The translations under genes were made by a program, and so were the position numbers. The notes beneath the pieces are model-generated. The model was given only the letters and a program-made list of their open reading frames with translations, ran no database searches and had not been told where the DNA came from. A DNA stretch of 64,000 bases from Paracoccus subflavus (GTDB lineage Bacteria; Pseudomonadota; Alphaproteobacteria; Rhodobacterales; Rhodobacteraceae): NCBI RefSeq assembly GCF_004310345.1, contig NZ_SISK01000005.1:124001-188000 (forward strand), given 5' to 3'. Below, one piece after another: positions 1 through 8,613 of this stretch (positions are counted from its first letter, which is position 1; every line of letters starts with the position of its first letter).

Positions 1-314
1 GCCATGCTTTCGGCCAACTGGTCCAGCGCGGCCAGCGTTTCGGCCGATTCGGGCAGGCCCGGCGCATCGCGGAACAGATAGCGAAAGGCACCGGCGGCGG
101 TTTCCATCGACCGGGCATGGACCGACCGGGTCCGCGCCGCGCCGTCCATCACGGCGACAAGGGGCCTGAGGTCAAGCCGGGTCATCGTAACGGCCGGATT
201 TTCCAGAACCGCCGTGCGGCCCCTGAGGCCTGCGCCGCGGGGGGCTGGGTCGGCCGGGTGCGGAACCGCGGCATCCTGCACGATCCGGGTTCCATGGCTA
301 AGCGAAAACAGCAT
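1..314 (-). CDS. Unidentified protein, truncated by window edge (N-terminal 104 residues)
   Basis: An open frame enters from the left edge and starts at an ATG at 314, preceded by a good ribosome-binding site (GGAGAAAG, about 6 bases upstream on the minus strand). The visible product starts MLFSLSHGTRIVQDAA, then has an Ala/Pro/Gly-rich stretch to about residue 42, followed by a more helical-looking part (VTMTRLDLRPLVAVMDGA and onward). An internal ATG at 185 has no comparable ribosome-binding site, so the 314 start is preferred. I do not recognise a family and assign no function. It lies beyond the terminator that closes the neighbouring operon, so it is probably a separate transcription unit. 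Reality of the gene is likely because of the ribosome-binding site and host-like GC-rich third positions; identity is unknown. Confidence 0.55.
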   Translation of the reverse strand, partial: MLFSLSHGTRIVQDAAVPHPADPAPRGAGLRGRTAVLENPAVTMTRLDLRPLVAVMDGAARTRSVHARSMETAAGAFRYLFRDAPGLPESAETLAALDQLAESM

Positions 315-483
315 ATCTTTCTCCAGAACAATCGTTATCCAGCCGGCGCATGGGACATGCGCCGGACACAGGTTCCGCGGCAGTGCTGCGGCAGGCGATC
401 ATTCGGACTTTGAAAATACTCCGAAACTCTATCGCCAGATAAACTAATATCATATCAAATATTGTTTTTCAAATATCAATTAT

Positions 484-518
484 AAAAAAACCATGCCCTA
501 TATAATATGGCATGGTTT
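484..518 (-). terminator. Rho-independent terminator of the TRAP/thiolase operon
   Basis: A perfect 10-bp inverted repeat, AAACCATGCC at 488-497 and GGCATGGTTT at 509-518 with an 11-base A/T loop, is followed on the minus strand by seven T residues (490-484). It lies 31 bases beyond the stop of the short-chain dehydrogenase gene, the last gene of the operon. The surrounding 420-545 stretch is strikingly A/T-rich for this genome. Confidence 0.88.
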
Positions 519-548
519 AGATTTTGCTTTAAAGAATTCTGGCGGGCG

Positions 549-1331
549 TCATGTCTGCCGCTGGGTGCCCTCCTCACGCCGGAGCGCCGGCAGGCCCACG
601 CCGGTTGCCTCGAACCCGCCGTCCACGGCAAGGGTCTGGCCGGAAATGAAGCTGGCCTTGTCGGAACACAGGAACACGATGGCCTCGGCGATCTCGCGCG
701 CCTCGCCATAGCGGTTCAGCGGGATGGCGTCGTAATAGGCGGCGATGATCTCGGGGGCGTGGACGGCCATGGCCAGCTTGGTCCGGACCGGGCCGGGGGC
801 CACGCAGTTGACGCGGATGCCCTGTTCGCCCAGCTCGGCCGCGAACTGCTTGGTCAGGTGGATGACGGCGGCCTTGGAGGTGCCATAGGCCACCCGCAGC
901 GTCGAGGCCCGAAGCCCCGAGATCGAGGCGATATTGACGATGGCGCCCCGCGTTTTCGCCAGTTCGGGAATGGCGGCCTGCGTGCACAGGAACACCCCGT
1001 CCAGGTTGACGGCCATCACCTCGCGCCAGTCCTCGAAACTGGTTCTGTTCGCGCGCGAAAACAGCGCGACGCCCGCATTGTTGACCAGGGCATCGACGCG
1101 GCCGAATCGGGCAACCGTCTCGCGGATCATGCCGTCCACGGCCTGCGGGTTCGACACGTCGGCCTCGACCGGCAGGACATTGTCCATCGCATCGCAGACC
1201 CGGTGCAATTCGTCGGTGTCGCGATCCACGACGGCGACGCGCCAGCCTTGTTCCAGGAAAATCTCGGTCGCGGCCAGGCCGATGCCCCTGCATCCGCCCG
1301 TCACAAGGGCGACCTTTGCATCCTGCGTCAT
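549..1331 (-). CDS. Short-chain dehydrogenase/reductase (SDR family)
   Basis: This 260-residue protein is a classical NAD(P)-dependent SDR. Visible motifs are the nucleotide-binding TGGCRGIG (residues 11-18), NNAG (84-87), the catalytic Ser near 136, and Tyr149-x3-Lys153 in YGTSK. The acidic VVDRD end of strand 2 (Asp36) suggests NAD rather than NADP preference, which is inference. The start at 1331 gives a 4-base ATGA overlap with the preceding PPC-domain gene, so translation is probably coupled. It is the last gene of an operon for uptake and CoA-dependent breakdown of a carboxylic acid, where it could oxidise a hydroxyl group on the substrate or on a CoA intermediate. The exact substrate cannot be read from the sequence. 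A longer open frame upstream exists but runs through the neighbouring gene out of frame. Confidence 0.9.
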   Translation of the reverse strand: MTQDAKVALVTGGCRGIGLAATEIFLEQGWRVAVVDRDTDELHRVCDAMDNVLPVEADVSNPQAVDGMIRETVARFGRVDALVNNAGVALFSRANRTSFEDWREVMAVNLDGVFLCTQAAIPELAKTRGAIVNIASISGLRASTLRVAYGTSKAAVIHLTKQFAAELGEQGIRVNCVAPGPVRTKLAMAVHAPEIIAAYYDAIPLNRYGEAREIAEAIVFLCSDKASFISGQTLAVDGGFEATGVGLPALRREEGTQRQT

Positions 1332-2158
1332 GTGTCTGTCCTTTCGATAAGCAGTTCCAGCGTCACGCCGACCGGGTTTGTCCCCCGTTCCAGCCTGCCG
1401 CGCATGATGGTGCCGGCAATGTCCACGACCTCGATCGGGATCGTGGCCCGGCCGGCCGTCAAGGTGGCGCCGTCCAGCCGCAATTCGGTGGCATGGCAGT
1501 CCATGCGGCCGCCACCCTCGAAGCGGACATGGTCGATGCTGCCCACGCCATGCAGACGGGCATCCCCGATGCCGTGGCACGCGCACAGCGTTTCGATGGC
1601 CGTCGTCACATCCTCTCCGGGCAGGACCCGGGCCAGCAGGCCCGTGACGCCGCCGCCGCCCTGCGGGGTGAACAGGGTGAAGGCCGTCTCGGGGTCCGGC
1701 AGCGCCTCGAACCAGGCATCCGGCGCGCCGATGCCGGCGACGCGGGCATCCGCCGCCAAAACGGACTCCGATGGCAGCAGGTGGCCCATCGTCCCGCCCC
1801 ATGTGCCGTGGCAATGCAGAAACGGCGCGCCATTCTTCCAGCCGACCGTCGCGGTGGCGCGTCCGATGGTGACGGGACCATGGGGCGCATGGAGGTCCGA
1901 ATACCAGGCCGCATGGATGCCGTCGGTCGATGGCGCGGGCAGCACGAAGCGCAGGGGATCGCAGGTCACGCCGTCCAGCCAGACCACGCCGCCCTTGCAG
2001 CCCGCGTCGGCGAACAGCCGCGCCACCGCCGCCATCACCGTCCGGCCTGCCGGCAGCACGCCCGAAACCGGCCGCAGGTCGGCCCGCACCGCCACCGCGC
2101 GATCGGCCGCGCGCGGGCCGGGATGGATCATCCGCTCCTGACTGACAGGACCGCTCAT
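1328..2158 (-). CDS. Tandem PPC/DUF296-domain protein
   Basis: This 276-residue protein looks like two PPC (DUF296) modules in a row. The first holds the family hallmark FLHCHGTWGG followed by GHLLPSES, with His115, His117 and His126 placed as in the metal-binding or trimer-interface site of prokaryotic PPC proteins. The second half repeats the fold pattern (a GAGTI-like turn around IAGTIMRG, then NPVGVTLELLIE) but lacks the histidines. Prokaryotic PPC proteins are usually single-domain and about 130-150 residues; none has a well-established enzymatic role. The gene sits between an acyl-CoA synthetase and a dehydrogenase, overlapping both by ATGA. That suggests a metabolic or assembly role in the CoA pathway rather than a DNA-binding one. 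The function is unknown. Confidence 0.75.
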   Translation of the reverse strand: MSGPVSQERMIHPGPRAADRAVAVRADLRPVSGVLPAGRTVMAAVARLFADAGCKGGVVWLDGVTCDPLRFVLPAPSTDGIHAAWYSDLHAPHGPVTIGRATATVGWKNGAPFLHCHGTWGGTMGHLLPSESVLAADARVAGIGAPDAWFEALPDPETAFTLFTPQGGGGVTGLLARVLPGEDVTTAIETLCACHGIGDARLHGVGSIDHVRFEGGGRMDCHATELRLDGATLTAGRATIPIEVVDIAGTIMRGRLERGTNPVGVTLELLIERTDT

Positions 2159-3732
2159 GCGATCATGCCGCGGGCTTCCAGTTCCTCGCGGATCATGTTT
2201 TTGGTGATCTTGCCATAGGCCGATTTCGGCAGGGCATCCCAGAACAGGAACCGCTTGGGCATTTTATATCGCGACAGCTTGCCGTCCAGGAAGGCGGCCA
2301 GATCCGCCTCGGCCACGGGGGCGTTCGCCACGCAGACGGCCCAGCCGATCTCGCCCCACAGGGGGTCGGGGACGCCCAGCACCGCGACCTCGCTGATGGC
2401 GGGATGGGTCAGGATCTTCTCCTCGATCTCGCGCGGATAGACGTTCGACCCGCCCGAGATGAACATGTCCGACTGCCGGCCGGTGATATAGACGAAGCCT
2501 TGATCGTCCATGTGGCCCAGATCGCCGGTGCGGAACCAGCCGTCGCGAAAGGATTTCGCGTTGGCCTCGGGGTTGTCGTAGTATCCGGCAAAGACGGCAG
2601 GGCCGATGCAGCAGATCTCTCCGGTTTCGCCCGGCGCGACCTCGGCGCCGTTGTCGTCCTGGATCTGGATCTCGATGCCCGTGCGGGCGTAACCGCAGGT
2701 GCCGATGCGGGCCATGGGTCCGTCCTCGGCCTGGTGCAGATGGGCGGGCAGGACGGTGATGTTGCCCGTCACCTCGCCCAGGCCGAAATACTGGACCAGC
2801 ACCGGCCCAAGGGTCCGCAGCGCGCGTTGCTGGTCCACCCGGTACATCGGCGCCCCGGCATAGATGACATAGCGCAGCGACGAGGTGTCGGCCGCGGCGG
2901 TCGAGGGATGTTCCACCAGCAGCTTCAGGATGGTGGGCACGGTGAACATCGTGGACACGCGCCAGTCGCGCACCAGATCCCAGACCTGGGCCACGTCAAA
3001 GCGTTCGGTGGGCAGCAGGATCGTTTTCACCCCCCGCGCCACCTGGGTCAGTTGATGCACCCCGGCGCCATGCGACAGCGGCGCCACCACCAGCGAGGCA
3101 TCGTCCGCCGTCAGCCCCGGCATCAGGTCGGCCAGATGATTCGTGACCACGAAGGCCATCTGGCCATGCGTCAGGACCGACGCCTTGGGCCGCCCCGTGG
3201 TCCCCGAGGTGAAGAAGAACCAGCAGGGATCGTCCCGGTCCACCGCCGCCACCTGCGGACGTTCCCCCCTGTGGTCGGCGGTGATCGCCGTCACGTCCGG
3301 CCCGAAATCGGCCTGCCCGAAGGCCAGGGTCGTCACCCCGCAGGCCGCCGCGTGGTCCGGGAAGCCTGCGTTGCAGACCATCAGCGTCGCCCTGGATGCC
3401 CGGGTCAGATAGGCCATCTCATCAGGCGTCTGGCGAAAGTTGGCGGGCACCCAGACACCCCCCGCGCGCCAGACCGCGAACATCGCCTGCATCATCTCCA
3501 TGCAGTTCTGGGACTGGCACATCACCCGGTCGCCCTTTTGCAGGCCAAAGCGCATCTGCAGCGCATGGGCGAGCGCATCGGTGCGGGCGTTCCATTCGGT
3601 CCAGGTCCAGCGGGCATCGCCCATCACCAGGGCCACGCCGTCGGGATCGCGCTGCGCGGCCTGCGCCAGAAAGGTCGCAAGGTTCATCACACGGGTGGAC
3701 ACCGGGGCCAACCCGCCCGCCGGATCGGTCAT
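2155..3732 (-). CDS. AMP-forming acyl-CoA synthetase (ANL superfamily)
   Basis: The 525-residue product activates a carboxylic acid to its CoA thioester through an acyl-adenylate. Seen motifs: the P-loop TSGTTGRPK (about 175-183), the adenylate-binding QYFGLGEVTG, the hinge region WFRTGDLGHMDDQGFVYITGR, the SGGSNVYPREIEE motif and a C-terminal PKSAYGKITK holding the catalytic lysine. The ATG at 3732 is chosen because it overlaps the thiolase stop by four bases and has GGAG upstream; an upstream in-frame alternative at 3756 would reach further into the thiolase gene. The neighbours (TRAP transporter, thiolase) suggest it activates the imported acid. The chain length or aromatic nature of the substrate cannot be deduced. 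Confidence 0.92.
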   Translation of the reverse strand: MTDPAGGLAPVSTRVMNLATFLAQAAQRDPDGVALVMGDARWTWTEWNARTDALAHALQMRFGLQKGDRVMCQSQNCMEMMQAMFAVWRAGGVWVPANFRQTPDEMAYLTRASRATLMVCNAGFPDHAAACGVTTLAFGQADFGPDVTAITADHRGERPQVAAVDRDDPCWFFFTSGTTGRPKASVLTHGQMAFVVTNHLADLMPGLTADDASLVVAPLSHGAGVHQLTQVARGVKTILLPTERFDVAQVWDLVRDWRVSTMFTVPTILKLLVEHPSTAAADTSSLRYVIYAGAPMYRVDQQRALRTLGPVLVQYFGLGEVTGNITVLPAHLHQAEDGPMARIGTCGYARTGIEIQIQDDNGAEVAPGETGEICCIGPAVFAGYYDNPEANAKSFRDGWFRTGDLGHMDDQGFVYITGRQSDMFISGGSNVYPREIEEKILTHPAISEVAVLGVPDPLWGEIGWAVCVANAPVAEADLAAFLDGKLSRYKMPKRFLFWDALPKSAYGKITKNMIREELEARGMIA

Positions 3733-4898
3733 TTCTGCCGCTCCAGGATCGAACAATAGTTCGCGACCGCCGTGCCGCCCATGTTGAAGACGCCGGCCAG
3801 CGTCGCGCCGGACACCTGCATCGCGCCCGCGTCATCCATCAGTTGCATCGCCGCCATGACGTGCTGGGACACACCGGTCGCGCCGATGGGATGGCCGCGC
3901 GACTTCAACCCGCCCGAGGGGTTCACGGGCAGCGCGCCGTCCATGCGCGTCGTGCCCTCGCGGATCACGCGCCAGCCCTGGCCGCGCGGGGCCAGACCCA
4001 TCGCCTCGTATTCGATCATCTCGGCGGTGGTGAAGCAGTCATGGGTCTCGACCAGTGACAGGTCGGTGATCGCCAGCCCCGCCTGATCCAGCGCCTTGCG
4101 CCAGACGCGGTGGGCGCCCGCGAATTCGGTCGGGTCGCGGCGCGACAGGGCCAGCATGTCGCCCACTTGGGCGCGGGCGCGGAAGCGGATGGCCCGCGAC
4201 AGGGTTTCGGCCACCTCGGGCGCGGCCAGCACGATCGCCGCTGCCCCGTCGGAGACCAGCGAACAGTCGGTGCGCCGCAGCGGCCCGGCGACCAGCGGGT
4301 TCTTGTCGGACGGGGTGTTGCAGAAGGCCACGTCGAACGCCTTCTGCATATGGGCATAGGGGTTGCGCGCGCCGTTCTCGTGGTTCTTGGCGGCGATCAT
4401 CGCCAGTTCCTCGGACCGGTCGCCGTTCTTCTGGAAATAGCTGTCGGTGATCCGGCCAAAGACGCCCGCGAAGCCGCCGGGCGTGTCGCCTTCTTCGGCG
4501 ACATAGCTGGCCGACAGCAGCACGCCGCCCACATCGGCGATGGGAATGGCGGTCATCTTTTCGGCGCCGATCACCAGCGCGACCCTGCCGCGGCCCGAGG
4601 CGATGAAATCGGCGGCGGCATAGAGCGCGGCCGATCCGGTGGCGCAGGCGTTCTCGGTGCGCATGAAGGGCACGCCCGCCAGGTCCGGGCTGCCCATGGC
4701 GACAAGCGCGCCCTGGAAATCCTGCCGCTGGAAGCCGTTGTTGTAGACGCCGGTGAAGATGCCATCGACGGCATCCGGCGCGATGCCGGCATGGTCCAGC
4801 GCGGGCAGGGCCACCTCGGCCATCAGGGCCATGGTGTCGGGCGCCTCGGACTTGCCGAACCTGGTATGCGCCCAGCCGACGATCAGGGGGTCGGTCAT
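3729..4898 (-). CDS. Thiolase-family protein, SCP-x-like
   Basis: The 389-residue protein is a thiolase-like acyltransferase. The nucleophile is Cys85 in ENACATGSA; later come ETHDCFTTAE and the HPIGATG motif with the active-site histidine. At the C-terminus, where biosynthetic and degradative thiolases have a second cysteine (C-x-G), this protein reads FNMGGTAV, as in SCP-x type thiolases, which carry an Asn-x-Gly pattern there. Such proteins cleave branched or unusual 3-keto-acyl-CoAs, or work with a DUF35 partner; no DUF35 gene is present here. It overlaps the IclR gene upstream and the acyl-CoA synthetase downstream by ATGA, which indicates a translationally coupled operon. Confidence 0.9.
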   Translation of the reverse strand: MTDPLIVGWAHTRFGKSEAPDTMALMAEVALPALDHAGIAPDAVDGIFTGVYNNGFQRQDFQGALVAMGSPDLAGVPFMRTENACATGSAALYAAADFIASGRGRVALVIGAEKMTAIPIADVGGVLLSASYVAEEGDTPGGFAGVFGRITDSYFQKNGDRSEELAMIAAKNHENGARNPYAHMQKAFDVAFCNTPSDKNPLVAGPLRRTDCSLVSDGAAAIVLAAPEVAETLSRAIRFRARAQVGDMLALSRRDPTEFAGAHRVWRKALDQAGLAITDLSLVETHDCFTTAEMIEYEAMGLAPRGQGWRVIREGTTRMDGALPVNPSGGLKSRGHPIGATGVSQHVMAAMQLMDDAGAMQVSGATLAGVFNMGGTAVANYCSILERQK

Positions 4899-5689
4899 GC
4901 TGTTCTCCTTTGTGGGTCAGGACCGGCAAGGCGGGCGGCGGTCGCCTGCGCCTCGCGGTGCAGCGCAGCGGCCAGGTCGGCCTGCCGCGCAGGGGTCATG
5001 CGGTTTTCGATGGCGGCGATGGACAGCGCGCCCGCAGGGCGGCCGTCCGGCCAGCGGATCGCGACGCCCAGACCCCAGGATCCCGGCACCACACGACCGG
5101 GGTTCAGGGCATGGCCATGGGCGCGGGCGCGGGCCAGATCGCTGACCAGGCCCGGCATCAGATCGCCCACCAGCGGCGCCACGCGATCCAGCAGGGCCTG
5201 GGCCTCGGACGGGGGCAGGGAGGCCAGGATCGCCAGGGCGCCGGCGCCGACGCCCGCGGGCTTGCGGTCGCCCCGCATCAGGGCATGGGTGCGGACCGGG
5301 AAATCGCCCTCGATCCGTTCCAGGCACAGGGTATGGTCGTCCTGCGGCACGGTCAGCAGCACCGTGTCGCCGGTATCCTTTGCCAGGCGCACCATGGCGT
5401 CGCGGGCATGGTGCAGGATGCCGTGGCGTTCGGCGGCGAACCCCGCCAGCAGATAGGTTTCCGGACCCAGGTAATAGCGCCGGGTCATCCGGTCCTGTTC
5501 GACCATCCGCGCCGCGCCCAGCGCCAGCAGCAGCCGCCGCGCCGTGGGGCGTGCCAGGCCCGAGGCTGCCGCAAGCTGCGCCAGCCCCAAGCCCTGCGCG
5601 CCACCCCGCCCGACCAGCGACAGCAAGGACAGCGCACGCGCCACCGCCTGCGTCCCGCCGCTGTCGGAAGGGGCTGCCCCGTCACGCAT
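4895..5689 (-). CDS. IclR-family transcriptional regulator
   Basis: The 264-residue product has an N-terminal winged helix-turn-helix (about 15-75, with LGLAQLAAASGLARPTARR as the recognition region) and a C-terminal IclR effector domain containing TVPQDDHTLCLERIEG and GALSIAAIENRMTP. The start at 5689 shares one base with the stop of the TRAP binding-protein gene (TGATG). The regulator is embedded in the operon it probably controls, so autoregulation is likely. A 17-bp IclR-type inverted repeat lies upstream of the first operon gene. The effector is probably the transported acid or its CoA ester, which is inference from gene context. Confidence 0.93.
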   Translation of the reverse strand: MRDGAAPSDSGGTQAVARALSLLSLVGRGGAQGLGLAQLAAASGLARPTARRLLLALGAARMVEQDRMTRRYYLGPETYLLAGFAAERHGILHHARDAMVRLAKDTGDTVLLTVPQDDHTLCLERIEGDFPVRTHALMRGDRKPAGVGAGALAILASLPPSEAQALLDRVAPLVGDLMPGLVSDLARARAHGHALNPGRVVPGSWGLGVAIRWPDGRPAGALSIAAIENRMTPARQADLAAALHREAQATAARLAGPDPQRRTA

Positions 5690-6705
5690 CAGGCAAGCTG
5701 CCGGCCGACGGCGCTTTCCAGAATGGCCCAGGCTTCGTCGCCATAGGTGTTCTTCCATTCCCCATAAAAGCCCGCCTCGCGCAGCTTGTCCTCGAACGCC
5801 TTGGGATCGGGGTCGTTGAAGACGAAACCGTTCGTTTCCAGTTCGCTGCGAAGCGTTCCGTTCATCTGGGCGATATCGGCACGCTGCTTGACGGCGGCAT
5901 CGTTGAAATTGTCGGCCACGGCCTGCTGGATGTCCTCGGGCAGGGCGCCCCAGGCGCGGCGGTTGCCCAGCAGCCAGAAGCCGTCCCACATGTGGTTGGT
6001 CATGGAACAGTATTTCTGCACCTCCCACAGCTTGGCGACCTTCAGGATCGCCAGCGGGTTTTCCTGTCCGTCCACGATGCCGGTCTGCAACGCGGTATAG
6101 ACCTCGGCAAAGTTGATGGATGCGGGGGCCGAACCGAAGGCGGTGAACAGCGACGTCCACAGGGGCGACACGGGAACGCGGATCTTGAAGCCTTCCAGAT
6201 CGGCGGGCGTTTCGATCGGCTTGGTGGACGAGGTGATCTGGCGGAAGCCATTGTCCCAGATTTTTTCCATCACCACCAGGCCCGCGCCCTCGATCTGGCC
6301 GCGCGCATAGGCGCCCAGTTCGCCGTCCATGGCCTTCCAGACGGTGTCATAGTCCGGAAAGGCAAAGCCCACCCCGTTGATGGATGCGTTGGGGACCAGC
6401 GTGGACAGGATCACCGGCGAAAGCTGGAAGAAATCCACCCCGCCGGACCGCAACTGGCCCAGCACGTCGGTATCCGCGCCCAACTGGTTCGACGGAAAGA
6501 TCTGCAGGTCGAACCGGCCGCCCGTGGCCTCGAGGATCGCCTTCTGCGCCTCGGCCAGGCGGACGTTGCTGGGATGGTCCAGCGGCTGGTTGTTGGCCAG
6601 CTTGTAGCTGAATTCGGCGGCCATCGCGGGCCTGACCCGGATGAACGGCGTGGCCAGTGCGCCGGCAGCGGCGCCCAGCATGATGGTACGGCGGGTGATG
6701 GTCAT
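5689..6705 (-). CDS. TRAP transporter periplasmic solute-binding protein (DctP family)
   Basis: A 338-residue exported binding protein with a Tat-type leader (ITRRTIML, then a hydrophobic Ala/Gly stretch ending near PAMAA). The mature part has the DctP pattern: NQPLDHPSN, a central PADLEGFKIRVP with the conserved arginine that pairs with the substrate carboxylate, and GIVDGQENP. The ATG at 6705 has a near-perfect AGGAGG upstream; longer frames lack one. It captures an organic acid in the periplasm and delivers it to the fused permease encoded 33 bases upstream. The ligand is unknown. Confidence 0.94.
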   Translation of the reverse strand: MTITRRTIMLGAAAGALATPFIRVRPAMAAEFSYKLANNQPLDHPSNVRLAEAQKAILEATGGRFDLQIFPSNQLGADTDVLGQLRSGGVDFFQLSPVILSTLVPNASINGVGFAFPDYDTVWKAMDGELGAYARGQIEGAGLVVMEKIWDNGFRQITSSTKPIETPADLEGFKIRVPVSPLWTSLFTAFGSAPASINFAEVYTALQTGIVDGQENPLAILKVAKLWEVQKYCSMTNHMWDGFWLLGNRRAWGALPEDIQQAVADNFNDAAVKQRADIAQMNGTLRSELETNGFVFNDPDPKAFEDKLREAGFYGEWKNTYGDEAWAILESAVGRQLA

Positions 6706-6738
6706 GAAAGTCCTCCTCCCAGAGGGATCAAGCAAGGG

Positions 6739-8613
6739 TTACAGCAAAGCGGTGGAAAACCAGGGCACGGCGGCGATCAGCAGCAGGCCGACCATCAGCG
6801 CGGCCAGATAGGACCAGATCCGTCCCATGACCTGTTCGGCGGGCACATTGGCGATCTTGCAGGCAATGTAAAATCCGATGCCGATGGGCGGCGCCATCAG
6901 GCCGATGTTCATCGCCGTGACGATCACCATGGCATAGTGGATGTCGTGGATGCCCAGGCCGCGCGCGATGGGGAACATGATCGGCGCCAGCAGCACGATG
7001 GCGGGCAGGCCCTCCAGGATGCAGCCCAGGATCAGGAAGATCGCGATGGAGGCCAGCATGAACACGATCCAGCCGCCGGGCAGCCCGGTGACCAGCGTCA
7101 TCAGGTCGCGCGCAAAGCCCGACTGGGTCAGCGCCCAGGCCATCGACGACGCGGCGCCCAGGATCAGCAGGATCGCCCCCGACATGGCGGCGGTTTCCAC
7201 CAGCATCCCGCCCACGCGGCGCAGCGGAATGCCGCCATAGAGCACCGCGCCGATGATGAAGGCGTAAAGCGTGGCGATGGTGGAAACCTCGGTCGCGGTG
7301 GCCACCCCGCCGCCGACCAGGCTGCGGATCATGAAGGGCAGCACCAAGGCGGGCGCGGCGATCAGGGCGGTCCTGCCGATGACGTTCAGGGGCGCGCGGC
7401 GCACGCCCTCCATCCGTTCGCCGCGTGCCTTCCAGCGGGCCAGGATCGCCAGCACGATCAGCAGCACCATGGCGATGGCAAAGCCGCTGGTGAACAGCCC
7501 GGCGATGGACACGCCCGCGACCGATCCCAGAACGATCAGCACGATGGATGGCGGCACGGTGTCCGCCATGGCGGCCCCCGTCGCCAGCAGCGCGGTCATT
7601 TCCGGCGCGGAATGGCCCCGGCGGCGCATTTCGGGAAACAGCGCGGGGGCAACGGTCGCCATGTCCGACACCTTCGACCCCGATATCCCCGACACCAGGA
7701 ACATGGACCCCAGCAGGACATAGCTCATCCCCGCCTTCACATGGCCGAACATGGAGGCAAGAAAGCCGACGATGGCGCGGCCCATGCCGGTCGCATCCAG
7801 GATACAGCCCAGCAGCACGAAAACCGGCACCGACAGCAGGATCAGCGACGACATCCCCTCGTCGATGCGCCCCATCATCACGAAGACCGGTGCGCTGGTG
7901 GCGAATGTCAGGTATCCCAGCGTCGCCAGCGCAAAGCAGAAGGCGATGGGCACACCGATCATCAGCAGAAGGCCCGCGAACAGGCCCAGGAACAGGGGCA
8001 GGTTCCAGTTGCCAAGGCTCAGGACGGCGGGCCTGGCGAACCACAGCAGGGCGGCCAGCAGTCCCGCCACAGCCAGAGTGCCTCCGATGACCGCCCATTC
8101 GCGCGTGCGGATCACCGACAGCACCATCAGCAATCCCATCAGCCCGATGCCCATCGGCAAGGCGGATGCCCGCCAGGACATCGGCAGGCCCAGCGCGGGC
8201 GAGGTGATGAAGGATTCCTCATAGGCATAGGCGACCGCCACCGGCAGCAGCCGGACCAGCAGCACGCAGACCAGCACGCTGCCCGCGATCTCCAGCACCC
8301 GCGCCAACCGGGCCGGCAGCAGCGGCAGGAACACCGTCAACCGCATGTGTTCGTGCCGGTCCACGGCCAGGGCCGCGCCCAGCATGGCCATCCAGATGAA
8401 GCTGATCGAGGCGACCTCGTCCCCCCAGATCAGGGGTTTCGCCAGCACGTAGCGGAAAAAGACATTGGTCAGAACGGTGACGATCATTCCCACCAGCAGG
8501 GCGGCAGCGGCGATTTCCACCGGGCGCATCCAGGCCTCGGCACGCTGGGGTTCGGCCAGCGCCTCGATCCCGCCCAGCGCCGGTTCGGCCTCCTGCGCCT
8601 CGGTATGATGCAT
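6739..8613 (-). CDS. Fused TRAP transporter permease (DctQ-DctM)
   Basis: One 624-residue polypeptide contains the small four-helix DctQ subunit (about residues 30-190, with FFRYVLAKPLIWGDEVA typical of DctQ) followed by the large DctM subunit (from about 230 to the end, with TGLPGGWIVFML and PPIGIGFYI). Two linking hydrophobic helices (around 180-235) join them. TRAP systems usually have separate Q and M genes, but QM fusions are known in some families. The start at 8613 is chosen for the AGGAGG just upstream. It is the first gene of the operon and uses an ion gradient to import an acid across the inner membrane. Confidence 0.93.
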   Translation of the reverse strand: MHHTEAQEAEPALGGIEALAEPQRAEAWMRPVEIAAAALLVGMIVTVLTNVFFRYVLAKPLIWGDEVASISFIWMAMLGAALAVDRHEHMRLTVFLPLLPARLARVLEIAGSVLVCVLLVRLLPVAVAYAYEESFITSPALGLPMSWRASALPMGIGLMGLLMVLSVIRTREWAVIGGTLAVAGLLAALLWFARPAVLSLGNWNLPLFLGLFAGLLLMIGVPIAFCFALATLGYLTFATSAPVFVMMGRIDEGMSSLILLSVPVFVLLGCILDATGMGRAIVGFLASMFGHVKAGMSYVLLGSMFLVSGISGSKVSDMATVAPALFPEMRRRGHSAPEMTALLATGAAMADTVPPSIVLIVLGSVAGVSIAGLFTSGFAIAMVLLIVLAILARWKARGERMEGVRRAPLNVIGRTALIAAPALVLPFMIRSLVGGGVATATEVSTIATLYAFIIGAVLYGGIPLRRVGGMLVETAAMSGAILLILGAASSMAWALTQSGFARDLMTLVTGLPGGWIVFMLASIAIFLILGCILEGLPAIVLLAPIMFPIARGLGIHDIHYAMVIVTAMNIGLMAPPIGIGFYIACKIANVPAEQVMGRIWSYLAALMVGLLLIAAVPWFSTALL

